The notes below the pieces were generated by a model. That model was not told where the DNA came from, made no database searches, and was given only the letters and a program-made list of their open reading frames with translations. A stretch of 64,000 nt of DNA from NCBI RefSeq assembly GCF_000027005.1, contig NC_012964.1:2046001-2110000 (forward strand). Direction: 5' to 3'. This document shows, piece by piece, positions 28,349-40,397 of this stretch. How positions within the stretch are numbered: the stretch's first letter is position 1; each line of letters opens with the position of its first letter. Made by a program: the position numbers and the translations under genes. Source of the DNA: Komagataella phaffii GS115 (taxonomy: Eukaryota > Ascomycota > Pichiomycetes > Pichiales > Pichiaceae).

Positions 28349-30634
28349 ATGCTTTCTGAAATGCCGGATCTTATCTCCGCTCCTATTTTATATCCGTCAA
28401 CTGAACAGTTTAATAATCCTATTCTCTACTTGAGTGAGCCTGAGAATGTTGCTCTGGGAAAAAAATTTGGTATTTTGAAGATAGTCCCCCCAAAGAACTG
28501 GAAGCCGCCCTTGAGTATCAACATGAAAACTTTTAAATTTATTACGAGGCTTCAACGGTTGAGCGAGTTGAACATCAAGAATAGATACAAGATCGAATGG
28601 CTTAAAGGCTACAATAATTATATGAAAATGAATCATAAGAGAGTTAACAAGGAGGGATTTGTCTACATCTCTGGCAAACCTGTACATTTGTATGACTTGT
28701 ATCTGGATAGGTGTAACCTAGAAAACTACGATCAGCTCAACCGTCAAGATTTGAGCAATCTGAAAGAATATATCGGCTTTTTGGAATCGAAGGGTTACAA
28801 AAATTCTGAGGCCGCCCAAGATGAAAAGGGGTCTTGTGGTGTTTGCCATTTGGATGATGATCCGACGAGGCTTCTTCTCTGTGATGAGTGTGATACCGAG
28901 ATACATATGAGATGTCTCGATCCCCCCTTGTTGGATATTCCTGAAGGACTTTGGTTTTGTGATCAATGTTTGAACGGAGGTTCGGCATCTTATGGATTTG
29001 AAGAAGACCATGACTCTGTTTTCACACTGGCTGAGTTTTTTCAGCACTGTAAGGGGTTTGAAAGGGACTACTTTTTGAAGTATTATGAAGGTTTTCAACC
29101 TTCAAAGAAAGAACTGGAGGCAGAGTTTTGGAGGCTTGTTGAGGACAGTGATGCTAATGTAGAGGTAAGGTACGGTGCAGATATTCACAAAAATCAACCT
29201 GGAGAAATTTCTGGATTTCCAGTACATGACCCTAGAAATGAAACAAAGCTGGAGCCTTCGGCTGAATCGTACTGCGAGCACCCATTTAATTTGACTAACC
29301 TTCCTTTTGCAAAAGGATCACTATTGAGATACATTCAAGATGAAAAAATTTCTGGAATGACTGTTCCCTGGATATACGTCGGATCTTTGTTTTCTACCTT
29401 CTGCTGGCATAAAGAGGATCATTACACTTTTTCCTGCAATTATTGTCATATTGGATCATCCAAGAAGTGGTACGGCATTCCAGAGAGCGATGCGAAGTTG
29501 TTTGAAGATGTGTTCAATAAGTATGTGCCAGACTATTTTGAGAAGCAACCAGATTTGTTGCACCAATTAGTATCTCTGCTATCACCTAAACAGCTAAAAG
29601 AGCTGTCCATGAAATACTTTGGCAAGGAACTGCAGATTGTTTATGCTGATCAGAATCCAAATGAATTCATAATAACATTTCCTGAAGTTTACCACAGTGG
29701 GTTCAACTGTGGATTTAACTTCAATGAGGCGGTCAACTTCACTACACCTTATTGGGTTCCTTTTGGAGCTAAATCTATCTCAGACTATCAACTTGTGCAA
29801 AAGGAGAATGTTTTTAATTATACCAATCTAATGAAGAAGATTTTGAATGATTTCGAACACATTTCTACAGTTGAGGACCTAAATGCCAAGGAACTTCAGT
29901 ACAGTTTTTCGTGCAAAGACATTGCCCATGGGCAATACATGAACATGGTGAGAAGAGCATTAGAGTACTATTCGAAAGATTGGTTGGCTAAGAAGGATAA
30001 GTACAATGCAATATCCAGAAAGTACAAGTTCATCGGAACTATTCCACAAGACATTTTTGTGAAAGATAAGACAAGAAAAAGAAACAACGATCTTTTGTGC
30101 GACAAATGCAAAACTTCTATTAATTTTATTTGGGTAGAGTTGGGGGTAAATCCAGCACGAGCGGCCTTACTGACCCCAGAGTCTACTCCGAATGCAAGTT
30201 ATGACAGAGAGTCTGAATTCAGAAAGATTGTTGAAGAGGCCAAGTCAACACCGTTGGGACTAGGCATAAAGCGTGAAGCTGATCAACAGGAACATGATAG
30301 TAGTGAAGAAAAATCGAAAAGAAGAAGATCCAGAAGGCTAGCCAAAGAAAAAGGACGAGACTTCGAAGACCACCACCAGATTCCGGGGAAGCAAACAGAA
30401 GAACAAAAATTAGTGAGAATGCTGTTATCAACTGAAAGAAACAACAAGAGGAGGAATGGAAGAATAGTTCTTTGTCTGGAAGACTTTACGAAGTTCATAT
30501 TAGAATCGGTGAATGACTCCCATGCCATCATACAGCGTTGTCTAGTTGTGCGGGACACCCAAGATGACGAAGAGATCAATAAATGGATCGGAAATATTTC
30601 CACGAAGATCACCATTTTGGAAACAAACAGTTGA
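28349..30634 (+). CDS. JHD2: JmjC/PHD histone H3K4 demethylase (KDM5 type)
   Basis: 761 residues. A JmjN domain near the N-terminus (about 10-55: APILYPSTEQFNNPILYL..GILKIVPPKNWKPP) is followed by a PHD finger (about 160-212: CGVCHLDDDPTRLLLCDECDTEIHMRCLDPPL..WFCDQC). The JmjC domain carries the Fe(II) ligands His354 and Glu356 in CWHKED and His449 in YHSGFNCGFNFNEAVNF. SKKWYGIP is also typical. No ARID domain is seen, as in yeast Jhd2 (728 residues). A basic stretch (about 650-670, KSKRRRSRRLAK) may be a nuclear signal. It removes H3K4 methylation. The cysteine-rich region after JmjC appears reduced (CDKCKTS). Confidence 0.92.
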   Translation: MLSEMPDLISAPILYPSTEQFNNPILYLSEPENVALGKKFGILKIVPPKNWKPPLSINMKTFKFITRLQRLSELNIKNRYKIEWLKGYNNYMKMNHKRVNKEGFVYISGKPVHLYDLYLDRCNLENYDQLNRQDLSNLKEYIGFLESKGYKNSEAAQDEKGSCGVCHLDDDPTRLLLCDECDTEIHMRCLDPPLLDIPEGLWFCDQCLNGGSASYGFEEDHDSVFTLAEFFQHCKGFERDYFLKYYEGFQPSKKELEAEFWRLVEDSDANVEVRYGADIHKNQPGEISGFPVHDPRNETKLEPSAESYCEHPFNLTNLPFAKGSLLRYIQDEKISGMTVPWIYVGSLFSTFCWHKEDHYTFSCNYCHIGSSKKWYGIPESDAKLFEDVFNKYVPDYFEKQPDLLHQLVSLLSPKQLKELSMKYFGKELQIVYADQNPNEFIITFPEVYHSGFNCGFNFNEAVNFTTPYWVPFGAKSISDYQLVQKENVFNYTNLMKKILNDFEHISTVEDLNAKELQYSFSCKDIAHGQYMNMVRRALEYYSKDWLAKKDKYNAISRKYKFIGTIPQDIFVKDKTRKRNNDLLCDKCKTSINFIWVELGVNPARAALLTPESTPNASYDRESEFRKIVEEAKSTPLGLGIKREADQQEHDSSEEKSKRRRSRRLAKEKGRDFEDHHQIPGKQTEEQKLVRMLLSTERNNKRRNGRIVLCLEDFTKFILESVNDSHAIIQRCLVVRDTQDDEEINKWIGNISTKITILETNS

Positions 30635-31316
30635 AAAACACCATATAGGAGTAATAGTCTCTAGTAATAATTATACCCTCAACCTTTGGCCCTCATACTT
30701 CGAGTTTTCATTTAAATTAACTGAGACAAGAAAAGACAAAAACGTGCCATCATCTCTCTCTTTTGAATTAGTTTAGCGCTGTTTCAATCAAGTTAGATGT
30801 TCTCAACTACCAATAGTCTATAACAATTTCAAAAAGAGAACCCTACTTTTCATTGCTCTTACATCATAAAGAAAAAAAATAAACATACTGAACCTTTTAA
30901 CACTCCGATGGCAAGTTCATCAACTAAAATGCTATTATTCAATCGCTAAGCTACTATATATATATATTTTGACGCTCCATCGATGTGGTGATTGTTGTCC
31001 CATCTCTTGTAAGCACTGGATCAGGTACCTTAACAGTAGGTTCCCCATGAAAAACGATATGTACGACATCACAATAGTTGTGGGGTCGTGCTTTTACCGT
31101 AGATCGGGTGTCAGTTTCGTGTTAACCAATAAAAAGAGTCCATCCTCGACAAAAAAGGTGGCCTCGGTGTTATGTGCCCGGACACTATTTTTCACTCGAT
31201 GCTCCTTACTCCCTTGCCAATTAGCGCTCGCTCTTATTTGACAACACCTTTCCTTCTCTCTTTTTCTTCTTCTTACACCAGAATAAGTGATTTAATTATT
31301 CGGATCATTACTAGCT
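30635..31316. other. Intergenic region with ATP2 promoter
   Basis: About 680 bp. It contains a (TA)n tract (about 30955-30967), two CCAAT motifs (31126-31130 and 31217-31221) and pyrimidine tracts just before ATP2. An open frame at 30969-31241 has no ATG start and no recognisable protein features. Confidence 0.55.
31126..31130 (+). promoter_or_regulatory. CCAAT box (HAP-type) upstream of ATP2
   Basis: CCAAT in AACCAATAAA, 187 bp upstream of the ATP2 ATG; a second CCAAT lies at 31217-31221. The Hap2/3/4/5 complex uses this core to activate respiratory genes in yeasts, so a site here would be apt. Five-base motifs are common by chance. Confidence 0.4.
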
Positions 31317-33282
<1,966 letters not shown>

Positions 33283-33528
33283 GGAGTTAAAGCACCTTGA
33301 AAATGTCATTATGTTTTAAATAACATTATATACTGCACGATTGATGTTTTAGATTGAATATATTCGGGTTGTTACTCGTTAAAAGTGTTTTACCTAGCGT
33401 CCTTTATATGGCACCCCTCGCATGTAAACGTCCTGAGATCTGAGAATTGGAGTGCGCGCTTGCTCGACGTGAAGACACGCAAGAATGATTGAATAGCACC
33501 CTCATCTCTCCATAAACCTTCGACCACA

Positions 33529-34854
33529 ATGAGCTTCTTCTCCCAACTGACAGGAGCATTGGACAAGCCAGGTTTTAATTGGAAACTTCTGATTGCTGGA
33601 TTTTCCAGTGCCGAGTTTGCGTTTGAAGCTTACTTGTCGTATCGTCAAATCAAAAAGCTTCAAGAGAAGGGACACCAAGTTCCTCAGAGTCTGAAGGGCA
33701 AAATTGAGGAAGATGTTGCTTTGAAGTCCCAGGATTATTCATTCACCAAGCTCAAGTTTGGTATCTTTAGTGACGCTGTCAACTTATTATACAACTTGAC
33801 ATGGATAAAGTTTGATATTCTTCCCAAGCTATGGAACTTGAGTGGCAACCTATTGGCTAATAGTCTGGCGTTTTTACCGTGGAAAGGAACTTTGGTTCAA
33901 TCTCTTGTATTCGTCAACCTTCTGAGTATTGCAGGACTGGTTGTGTCCCTTCCGTTAAGTTATTACTCAACGTTTGTGATTGAGGAAAAGTTTGGTTTCA
34001 ACAAACAGACGCTCAAGCTGTGGATCACAGATGCCATCAAGGGTCTTTTATTGAGCTTTGTGTTTGGTACCGCCATTTATGCCGGATTCCTAAAAATTGT
34101 CGATTATTTCAGCGATACATTCATGTTTTACATGTCTGTCTTCATGTTTGTGATTCAGATATTCTTCATTATCTTTTATCCTAAGTTTATACAACCATTG
34201 TTTAACAAGCTGACTCCTTTGGAAGATGGTGAATTAAAGCAATCCATTGAGAAGCTTGCAGCTGATCAAAAATTCCCGTTGGACAAACTTTATGTCATCG
34301 ATGGCTCTAAGAGATCTTCGCATTCCAATGCTTACTTTTTAGGTCTTCCTTGGGGAACTAAACAAATTGTTATTTTTGATACTCTGATTGAAAAGTCCTC
34401 CGTCGACGAGGTGACAGCTGTATTGGGTCATGAGATTGGGCATTGGGCTCTTTCTCACACAACCAAGTTACTGTTGATCAATCAGGTGCAGTTGTTTTCA
34501 ATCTTTTCACTTTTTGCCCTTTTCTTCAAGAATAAGTCATTATACCAATCTTTTGGATTTTCTGGGCAGCCGGTAATCATTGGTTTCACTTTGTTTTCTG
34601 ATGTACTCAAACCATTCAATGCTGTCCTTTCGTTTGCTACAAACCTACTTTCCAGAAACTACGAATACCAGGCTGACGAGTACGCTGTTGATTTGGGATA
34701 TTCTTCTGACTTAAGCAGTGCTCTAATCAGCCTTCATAAGGAGAATCTTTCTTCTTTGCATGTTGATTGGTTGTACTCTGCTTATAGTCACTCTCACCCT
34801 CATCTTACTGAGAGATTACAAGCCATAGAATTCAATGCTAAAAAAGAGAAATAG
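33529..34854 (+). CDS. STE24: CAAX prenyl protease 1 (zinc metalloprotease)
   Basis: 441 residues with about seven membrane segments. The zinc motif HEIGH is at residues 301-305 (AVLGHEIGHWALSHTTK). The third ligand region YEYQADEYAVDLGY is near residue 383. The N-terminal YLSYRQIKKLQ, YYSTFVIEEKFGFNKQT, SKRSSHSNAYFLGLPWGTKQIVIFDTL and the C-terminal HPHLTERLQAIE are all diagnostic. It ends KKEK, a dilysine-type ER signal. It cleaves the aaX tripeptide and the a-factor precursor, and clears clogged translocons, at the ER and inner nuclear membrane. Saccharomyces Ste24 is 453 residues. Confidence 0.96.
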   Translation: MSFFSQLTGALDKPGFNWKLLIAGFSSAEFAFEAYLSYRQIKKLQEKGHQVPQSLKGKIEEDVALKSQDYSFTKLKFGIFSDAVNLLYNLTWIKFDILPKLWNLSGNLLANSLAFLPWKGTLVQSLVFVNLLSIAGLVVSLPLSYYSTFVIEEKFGFNKQTLKLWITDAIKGLLLSFVFGTAIYAGFLKIVDYFSDTFMFYMSVFMFVIQIFFIIFYPKFIQPLFNKLTPLEDGELKQSIEKLAADQKFPLDKLYVIDGSKRSSHSNAYFLGLPWGTKQIVIFDTLIEKSSVDEVTAVLGHEIGHWALSHTTKLLLINQVQLFSIFSLFALFFKNKSLYQSFGFSGQPVIIGFTLFSDVLKPFNAVLSFATNLLSRNYEYQADEYAVDLGYSSDLSSALISLHKENLSSLHVDWLYSAYSHSHPHLTERLQAIEFNAKKEK

Positions 34855-35215
34855 TATATATATCGATATATAAGTTTTATTTGATCTATTCTTCACTTGC
34901 AATTTCGTATGATTTATAGTCTTTATACGGTGTAAAGCATTCTCAAGAGTGTTGGTAGTTAGAAATGGCTAGACAAGCGTTAAGAGTCACTCTTTGAAGT
35001 TCAATTGCAGATTTTGTAATTTGAATATAGATCCAAAGTTTCAACCACAGCATTCAGAACAACGGTGGACGTTTGAGAGATGTCATATTCAGTTTTAGGG
35101 AATAACTTACTTTTTTATTACATATCGTCCCTTAAACTCGTATTTCTATCCCGTTATATTTCACTCCGATTATCCAGAAAATCTCGAAATCGATTTGGGT
35201 AACAACACTGCAAGT
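34855..35215. other. Intergenic region STE24 / MED17
   Basis: About 360 bp. It starts with a TA-rich stretch just after the STE24 stop (34856-34873), possibly a 3'-end processing element. No ORF, RNA gene or promoter box was recognised. Confidence 0.45.
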
Positions 35216-36901
35216 ATGCTAGACATAGGAGAAGCTTTGCTGAAAGATGATGATCAAGACCAGTACTTGATAGACAATAGTAAGCTGCCGCTATCGCAGC
35301 TGATTCCAAAGATAGTAGCCGAAAGAGGGCGATTTGAGGATCTTAAGGAAGATGAACTGATAGATGAAATACTGGAGAACCACCAGCAACCTGCCAACGA
35401 GACAACAGTTCAGGAAGAAGACCAAGAAGATTCCGAAAGCTTCATTAAACAAAAGATGGAAGTCATCACAGCAGTTCAGACGGCATTGAATGAAAGCTCG
35501 CTGTTACTGGATCTCGTCTCACTGTTAATATCCTGCACTAGACCAGCGGCTGGCTCAACCTCAATGTCCCCTCATTTGAAACAACACGCCAAATTAGGCT
35601 CATTGAATTGTGACGATATAAGTTCAAATGGGGAAGTATCCAGGCTTGCCGAGGAAAACAAAGAGAAACATTCTATTGTTGGCCTGGGGTGGAAATCGGA
35701 TGCCTTGGATGTTGCATCCAAGCGGTTACTTTCAGCTTCAGAACGTCTAAATGATGAGGTATTGAAGGAGAAAATGTATTGGGATAATATATTGGAAACC
35801 CTAGAGGCAAATGAAGTGATCCTGAAACTTAACAGTAAAGGTGGATTATCCAACTCGAAGGAAATTGGTGTGAAGTATGGTTTTGGAGACTCAGGGTCGA
35901 CATATTTTGACCGAGGAATTGCACTTTTGAAAAAGGGACGAAGTTTTGGGGAGATCCATTTTAATAGAATAAACAATCTTCAGGTTGATAGAGACGAAAA
36001 AGTGGTAAAAGTTTCCATACTAAGTAAAGTAGACGATGAGTACACTCTAACTGGGGAGAGTAACTCCAGAAAATACTTAGACAGTTTGAAAAACTTCCAG
36101 ATCAACCATACGAGTATAGTGGGTGAAATTGAAAGAGCAAGATTTTTTATCTTTGAAGAAGAGTTTTTCCATCAACTTTTGAAAGAGGCAACAGAATTGA
36201 TATCTTATCAGGTACAAGTTGATGGTAACAAAATCGTCGTCGATTTGGGCGAAGAGATCATTGAGATTGAAAGTGTGTTAGCAGAGACACAGCTGGATGA
36301 CAACCAAGTGCCCCATAAAGAGTTAAGTCACAATCAACGCGCTGATTACATTACTATATTTCTAAGGCTCATGTTATGCGCACACTTTAGATCCAACCTA
36401 GAGAATAAACGCCACAATCCAACTGCTCTTACCGTTCACCCACCGGGAACTCCCAAACAGAAGGTCCAATTGAACCTTTTGAGACCATTGATAGGAAATT
36501 ACAGGCACAATAAACATCTGCAACTATTGAAGAACATAATTGAGATGCTGATACGGAATATTTATCTGGACGACGAGAAGGTCTCCGAGATCATGGGCCA
36601 ACATTTCAAGCTCACCAAACATCTGGCTGAGCCTAAATCTCAGCAAAACCAAGACCCGTTCATTCGGTGTAAAACCCCTCCAGTATCCGAATTTCTGTTG
36701 GAATTGCCTTCTCGCTCTGGCGAGTTCACACTGAAAGTTATAATTACTGTTTCTGCTACATCCAGTTTCTGTGGGTTACAAGTTCGTTTGAAAATGTTCA
36801 AGATTCTTGAAAAAGACTCGGAGATGGTCCTGGATGTCACTTTCTCTGATGTCCGCGATGTGCAAGATTGTCTCTCATGGTCCTGGAATAGGTATCTTTG
36901 A
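35216..36901 (+). CDS. SRB4: Mediator head subunit Med17 (Srb4)
   Basis: 561 residues from the ATG at 35216 (MLDIGEALL); an in-frame TTG upstream is unlikely to be the start. Landmarks are the N-terminal LPLSQLIPKIVAERGRFEDLKEDEL, and VGLGWKSDALDVASKRLLSASERLNDEVLKEKMYWDNIL near residue 155. That last block is the best-conserved in Med17. The C-terminal half contains NRADYITIFLRLMLCAHF. Med17 is an essential scaffold of the Mediator head module contacting RNA polymerase II. The acidic region at about 40-85 is probably flexible. Saccharomyces Srb4 is 687 residues. Confidence 0.85.
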   Translation: MLDIGEALLKDDDQDQYLIDNSKLPLSQLIPKIVAERGRFEDLKEDELIDEILENHQQPANETTVQEEDQEDSESFIKQKMEVITAVQTALNESSLLLDLVSLLISCTRPAAGSTSMSPHLKQHAKLGSLNCDDISSNGEVSRLAEENKEKHSIVGLGWKSDALDVASKRLLSASERLNDEVLKEKMYWDNILETLEANEVILKLNSKGGLSNSKEIGVKYGFGDSGSTYFDRGIALLKKGRSFGEIHFNRINNLQVDRDEKVVKVSILSKVDDEYTLTGESNSRKYLDSLKNFQINHTSIVGEIERARFFIFEEEFFHQLLKEATELISYQVQVDGNKIVVDLGEEIIEIESVLAETQLDDNQVPHKELSHNQRADYITIFLRLMLCAHFRSNLENKRHNPTALTVHPPGTPKQKVQLNLLRPLIGNYRHNKHLQLLKNIIEMLIRNIYLDDEKVSEIMGQHFKLTKHLAEPKSQQNQDPFIRCKTPPVSEFLLELPSRSGEFTLKVIITVSATSSFCGLQVRLKMFKILEKDSEMVLDVTFSDVRDVQDCLSWSWNRYL

Positions 36902-37014
36902 TTGGGTTATGCACGGGGAAGAATTATTTTCGGACGGGGTGTGCCCTTCTAGCTTATACTGAAAAACCATTCTTGACACTTTATATTTTTTGTCAATAAG
37001 TACACCAATAGACG

Positions 37015-38052
37015 ATGACAATGAGCAAACCGAAAGTACTAGTCGTCGGCGCTGGTGGGATTGGTATGATCGGTGCCTACACTTTACATTACAACAAGCG
37101 CTGTGAAGTATCCGTAATCGTTCGATCCGATTATGAGTTGGCTCGGAAAAGGGGGATCAATATCGATAGCGTAGCTTATGGCAAGGTCGATAATTGGAAA
37201 CCAGCCAACTTGGCTGCTAACACAACCGAGGCTATGGAAGCGTTTGGACCCTTTGATTATATTTATTTGGCTACGAAGAATATCCCAGATGGTTCAAATA
37301 AATGTGAGGATGTCATCAGACCCGCAGTCACCCCAGGTCTTACCACAATATTAATGGTTCAAAACGGAATAGATATTGAAAATGCCATGTTCGAAGCATT
37401 TCCAGCAAATATAGTTCTCAGCGGAGTAACTCTCTCGGGAGCTCAGAATCTCCATTTGGAGGTCAAACATGTTGGTCCCGAAGTGTGTACTATTGGATTC
37501 TTCAAACACCCCACTATCGATGAAAAAATACTAGAAGCAAAGGCTAAAGAATTCATTGAGTTATACAGCAATGACTTGAACACAATCACGTATGAGCCGG
37601 ATGTCAGAAGTTCCCGTTGGAGGAAACTTGTGTACAATGCTTCTATTAATCCTATTACAGCACTGGCTGGCCTCGACTACTCAAGAGTAGAGCTATGCGA
37701 TGGTAGGGCTACCGTTTTGCGACCTGCTATGGATGAAGTCGTTAAGGTAGCGCTGGCAGATGGCTACATTATACCAGATTCTCATGTGCAGGCCATGTTA
37801 GAGGTAAGCTCTGGATTATTTTATACCCCATCCATGTTAATGGATGTTAGAAACAACAACTTAACTGAGCTGGAAATAATCCTGGGAAACTGTGTAAAAA
37901 TTGCAAGGCGGCACGAAGTCGCAACTCCAGTATTGGATACGCTATACGCTTTAATGAAGATGAAACAATTTGACATAAAGGAAAAAAATGGAATCATTAA
38001 AGTTGACACAACAATAAACAAAGACTATTCTACCTACGGGAAGGGTTTTTGA
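37015..38052 (+). CDS. Ketopantoate reductase (ApbA/PanE) family protein
   Basis: 345 residues. The N-terminal Rossmann motif VLVVGAGGIGMIGAY starts near residue 8. FDYIYLATKNIPD and ILMVQNGIDIENAM follow, then the PanE C-terminal helical domain starting SSRWRKLVYNASINPITALAGLDY with the conserved Lys and Asn positions (RKLVYNA). Family members reduce 2-dehydropantoate with NADPH in pantothenate synthesis. The fungal family is large, and this one looks closer to the uncharacterised YDL144C-type protein than to Pan5, so I give no name. Two ATGs, at 37015 and 37021, could serve as start. Confidence 0.78.
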   Translation: MTMSKPKVLVVGAGGIGMIGAYTLHYNKRCEVSVIVRSDYELARKRGINIDSVAYGKVDNWKPANLAANTTEAMEAFGPFDYIYLATKNIPDGSNKCEDVIRPAVTPGLTTILMVQNGIDIENAMFEAFPANIVLSGVTLSGAQNLHLEVKHVGPEVCTIGFFKHPTIDEKILEAKAKEFIELYSNDLNTITYEPDVRSSRWRKLVYNASINPITALAGLDYSRVELCDGRATVLRPAMDEVVKVALADGYIIPDSHVQAMLEVSSGLFYTPSMLMDVRNNNLTELEIILGNCVKIARRHEVATPVLDTLYALMKMKQFDIKEKNGIIKVDTTINKDYSTYGKGF

Positions 38053-38113
38053 ATCCAAACAGAAGAGTGAAAAAAATTATATACAACTGTATACAGTCTA
38101 TTAATCATTTATC

Positions 38114-39160
38114 TTAGTTTTTCTTGCCAGGATAAGTCTTCTTAGGGAAAGGATACGATGGTCCAACTTGTTGGATCGATTCGGCTGCCAACCATTGTCC
38201 GATGTCAATGTTTTCAAACAGATCTTTACCTTGAACAAGACCAGCAACGAAACCAGCGGCGAAAGCATCACCGGCACCATTGGTGTCAACGACTTTGTCC
38301 GCAGCCAAAGGATGAACGACAATTTCAGAGATTTGAGCTTCACCTTGAGCATCAACGCGAACCACCAAGGTGGGGTCTAAACCTTGAGTGAAAATGACAG
38401 TTCTTGGCTTCTTTGAGTTGACTTTTGGTAGTTTAGCGATGTAAGTTGCAACCTCTACCAATGACTTGTCTTTCAAATCATGGGATTCGGCATAGGCAGC
38501 AGCCTCAGATTCGTTACAAATGATATAATCAGCGTATGGAACAACTTGATCGAGAGGGTCTTTAAAAAACTGAGCAATGAATGGAGCTGAGAAGTTGATA
38601 ACAAAGTCTTTGTTGTTCTCAGCAGCATGTTTTCCTAGCAAGATGATAGCCTCTGGAGACACAGTTAAGTGGAATCCACCAATGTAGAAAAAGGAAGCCT
38701 TCTCGACAAGCTCCCAATTTTCCGGCTTTTGTAAATGAGAAGGCTTGAAATGGTTTGCAGCACCCAAATCGGTGGCCAAACTTCTATTTGGGCCATTGAT
38801 CAGAGCAGCACACTTACCAGTTCCAATGTCAGGTTGAACTTGGTACCTAGTGGCCAGACCGACAGATTTGTTGGCTTCGTGCAACTTCTCAGCGTATTTG
38901 TCGTTACCAACAGAACCAAAGTAGACTACAGAGATTTCTGGAAGTAGGTATTGAGCTCCTCTAGCAGTATTCTGTGCGGCACCACCGGCAACTAATTTAA
39001 CAGAAGGATCTTTAAGGCCATCATCGAAAATTGGCATATGTTTCTCTTCTACCAAAATGGCATCATTCTCTTTCAATCCGTACTTGTCAAGGTACTCTTT
39101 GGTGACATCGAACTGGATATCCAGTAGGGGATTTCCTAAACAGACTAATTTATAAACCAT
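38114..39160 (-). CDS. ADO1: Adenosine kinase
   Basis: 348 residues from the ATG at 39160 (MVYKLVCLGNPLLDIQFDV). An upstream GTG extension of 23 residues has no ATG and is not expected. It is a PfkB-family ribokinase fold: the GGAAQNTARGAQYLL substrate/nucleotide region and the GSVGNDKYAEKL segment come first. The catalytic DTNGAGDAFAAGF motif has Asp298 as the base. It phosphorylates adenosine to AMP, salvaging adenosine from the S-adenosylhomocysteine cycle. Length fits yeast Ado1 (340). It is convergent with the PanE-like gene (61 bp). Confidence 0.95.
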   Translation of the reverse strand: MVYKLVCLGNPLLDIQFDVTKEYLDKYGLKENDAILVEEKHMPIFDDGLKDPSVKLVAGGAAQNTARGAQYLLPEISVVYFGSVGNDKYAEKLHEANKSVGLATRYQVQPDIGTGKCAALINGPNRSLATDLGAANHFKPSHLQKPENWELVEKASFFYIGGFHLTVSPEAIILLGKHAAENNKDFVINFSAPFIAQFFKDPLDQVVPYADYIICNESEAAAYAESHDLKDKSLVEVATYIAKLPKVNSKKPRTVIFTQGLDPTLVVRVDAQGEAQISEIVVHPLAADKVVDTNGAGDAFAAGFVAGLVQGKDLFENIDIGQWLAAESIQQVGPSYPFPKKTYPGKKN

Positions 39161-39501
39161 TGTTGTTGAAGAAGGGATAATAACGGTTGGTGAAATTGTC
39201 TCTAATGAATATAGTCGACTTCGATTCACATGGTAAATGTTGGGATGTAAAAATCCAATATCACGTGGTATGGAATTTATTCTGGCACTAAACCTGCAGG
39301 AGATGAGGTCAAGGAAGGAGGGAACGATAACCGACGAGCGAGATCGCGAAATACGAAGTTATGTAGGGAATCTGCATTCTCAAAATGCATTACGATCGGA
39401 GCTAATCCAGCGTTGTCCAGGCGTATCGTACTAACCAGTCTGTCAGTACCTTCATAAAAAACCCTCAATTGTGCTTCTTTGAATATTGTTGTTGGCAAAT
39501 A
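39161..39501. other. Divergent promoter region ADO1 / TLC-domain gene
   Basis: About 340 bp. A TACTAAC heptamer at 39429-39435 looks like a branch point, but no donor/acceptor pair gives an in-frame exon for the downstream gene. A 65-codon frame at 39237-39434 starts without ATG and is not called. Confidence 0.45.
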
Positions 39502-40332
39502 ATGATTCATCCCATATATGATGACCCATTGCTGTGGTTACGACCGTTTCCTGCTGAACCCCGGAATCTACTGGAGAAACATTGGCATGAAATAGCAATC
39601 TCTTTTATCTTCTATCAAGTGCTATACTACTTGAGTGCACCGATTTGTGCCTATATTTTTGGGTCTCATTATACACATGAAATCTCAAAGAAGCAAAGGA
39701 TTAATTTTGATATCCATGTCGTTGCCCTTGTGCAGTCGTTTATTTCCATCTTGTTGACCCTGCCGCTGTTTAAGGACCCCATGTGGAAAGAAGATCCAAT
39801 CTTTGGACACACGCCTTTTTCCAATCTTGTTTCTGCTCTGACTGCAGGTTATTTTATTTGGGATTCAATTGTATGTATCCAGCATTTCAAAATGTTTGGG
39901 TTAGGGTTCTTATTACATGCCTTTGCCGCATTGTATGTGTTTATGATGGCTTTCAAGCCATTTTGCCAGCCATGGATCCCAGCATACCTTATCTTCGAAT
40001 TATCTACTCCATTTGTGAATATCAACTGGTTTATTGCAAGATTACCTGACGGTTATGTCTCTACTAAGTTCACTGTTATCAACGGTTTGCTCCTAATGGT
40101 TACATTTTTCAGTGTCAGAATTGTGTGGGGACTCTATGCAGTTGTTCAAACATTTGCAGATTATTGGCCAATAAGAGACCAAGTTCCTGGTTGGCTGGCA
40201 TTGCCGATTTTTGCATTAAACTTGTTGCTGGACGTCTTGAACATGTACTGGTTTTACAAGATGGTCCTAATTGCCAAAAAGAAATTCAAAAAGTCCAAGA
40301 GTAACGACGAAAAGCTTAAGAAAAGTAAATAA
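39502..40332 (+). CDS. TLC-domain (TRAM/LAG1/CLN8-like) ER membrane protein
   Basis: 276 residues from the ATG at 39502 (MIHPIYDDPLLWLRPFP); the longer frame from a TTG is not needed. About six to seven transmembrane segments. The TLC core includes INFDIHVVALVQSFISILLTLPLF, AGYFIWDSIVCIQHF, GLGFLLHAFAALYVFMMAF and FELSTPFVNINWFI, the His and STPF positions typical of TMEM56-type TLC proteins. It ends in a Lys-rich cytosolic tail (KKKFKKSKSNDEKLKKSK), suggesting ER retention. Saccharomyces relatives are the uncharacterised YPR114W and YJR116W. No catalytic role can be assigned; it lacks the ceramide synthase Lag motif HHxxT. Confidence 0.75.
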   Translation: MIHPIYDDPLLWLRPFPAEPRNLLEKHWHEIAISFIFYQVLYYLSAPICAYIFGSHYTHEISKKQRINFDIHVVALVQSFISILLTLPLFKDPMWKEDPIFGHTPFSNLVSALTAGYFIWDSIVCIQHFKMFGLGFLLHAFAALYVFMMAFKPFCQPWIPAYLIFELSTPFVNINWFIARLPDGYVSTKFTVINGLLLMVTFFSVRIVWGLYAVVQTFADYWPIRDQVPGWLALPIFALNLLLDVLNMYWFYKMVLIAKKKFKKSKSNDEKLKKSK

Positions 40333-40397
40333 GGCGTCTCATGGCTGTAAAATTTCGTTACATCCTTTTCTTTTATGACTAAATGATTAATCTAAGT

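Noticed and set aside
30969..31241. 90-codon frame upstream of ATP2
   Set aside because: Begins with TTG, lies in the ATP2 promoter including the CCAAT boxes, and resembles no protein.
39429..39446. TACTAAC branch-like site before the TLC-domain gene
   Set aside because: I tested an intron from a GTAAAT donor at 39233 to the AG at 39446. The joined frame meets a stop, and the ATG at 39502 already gives a sensible protein.
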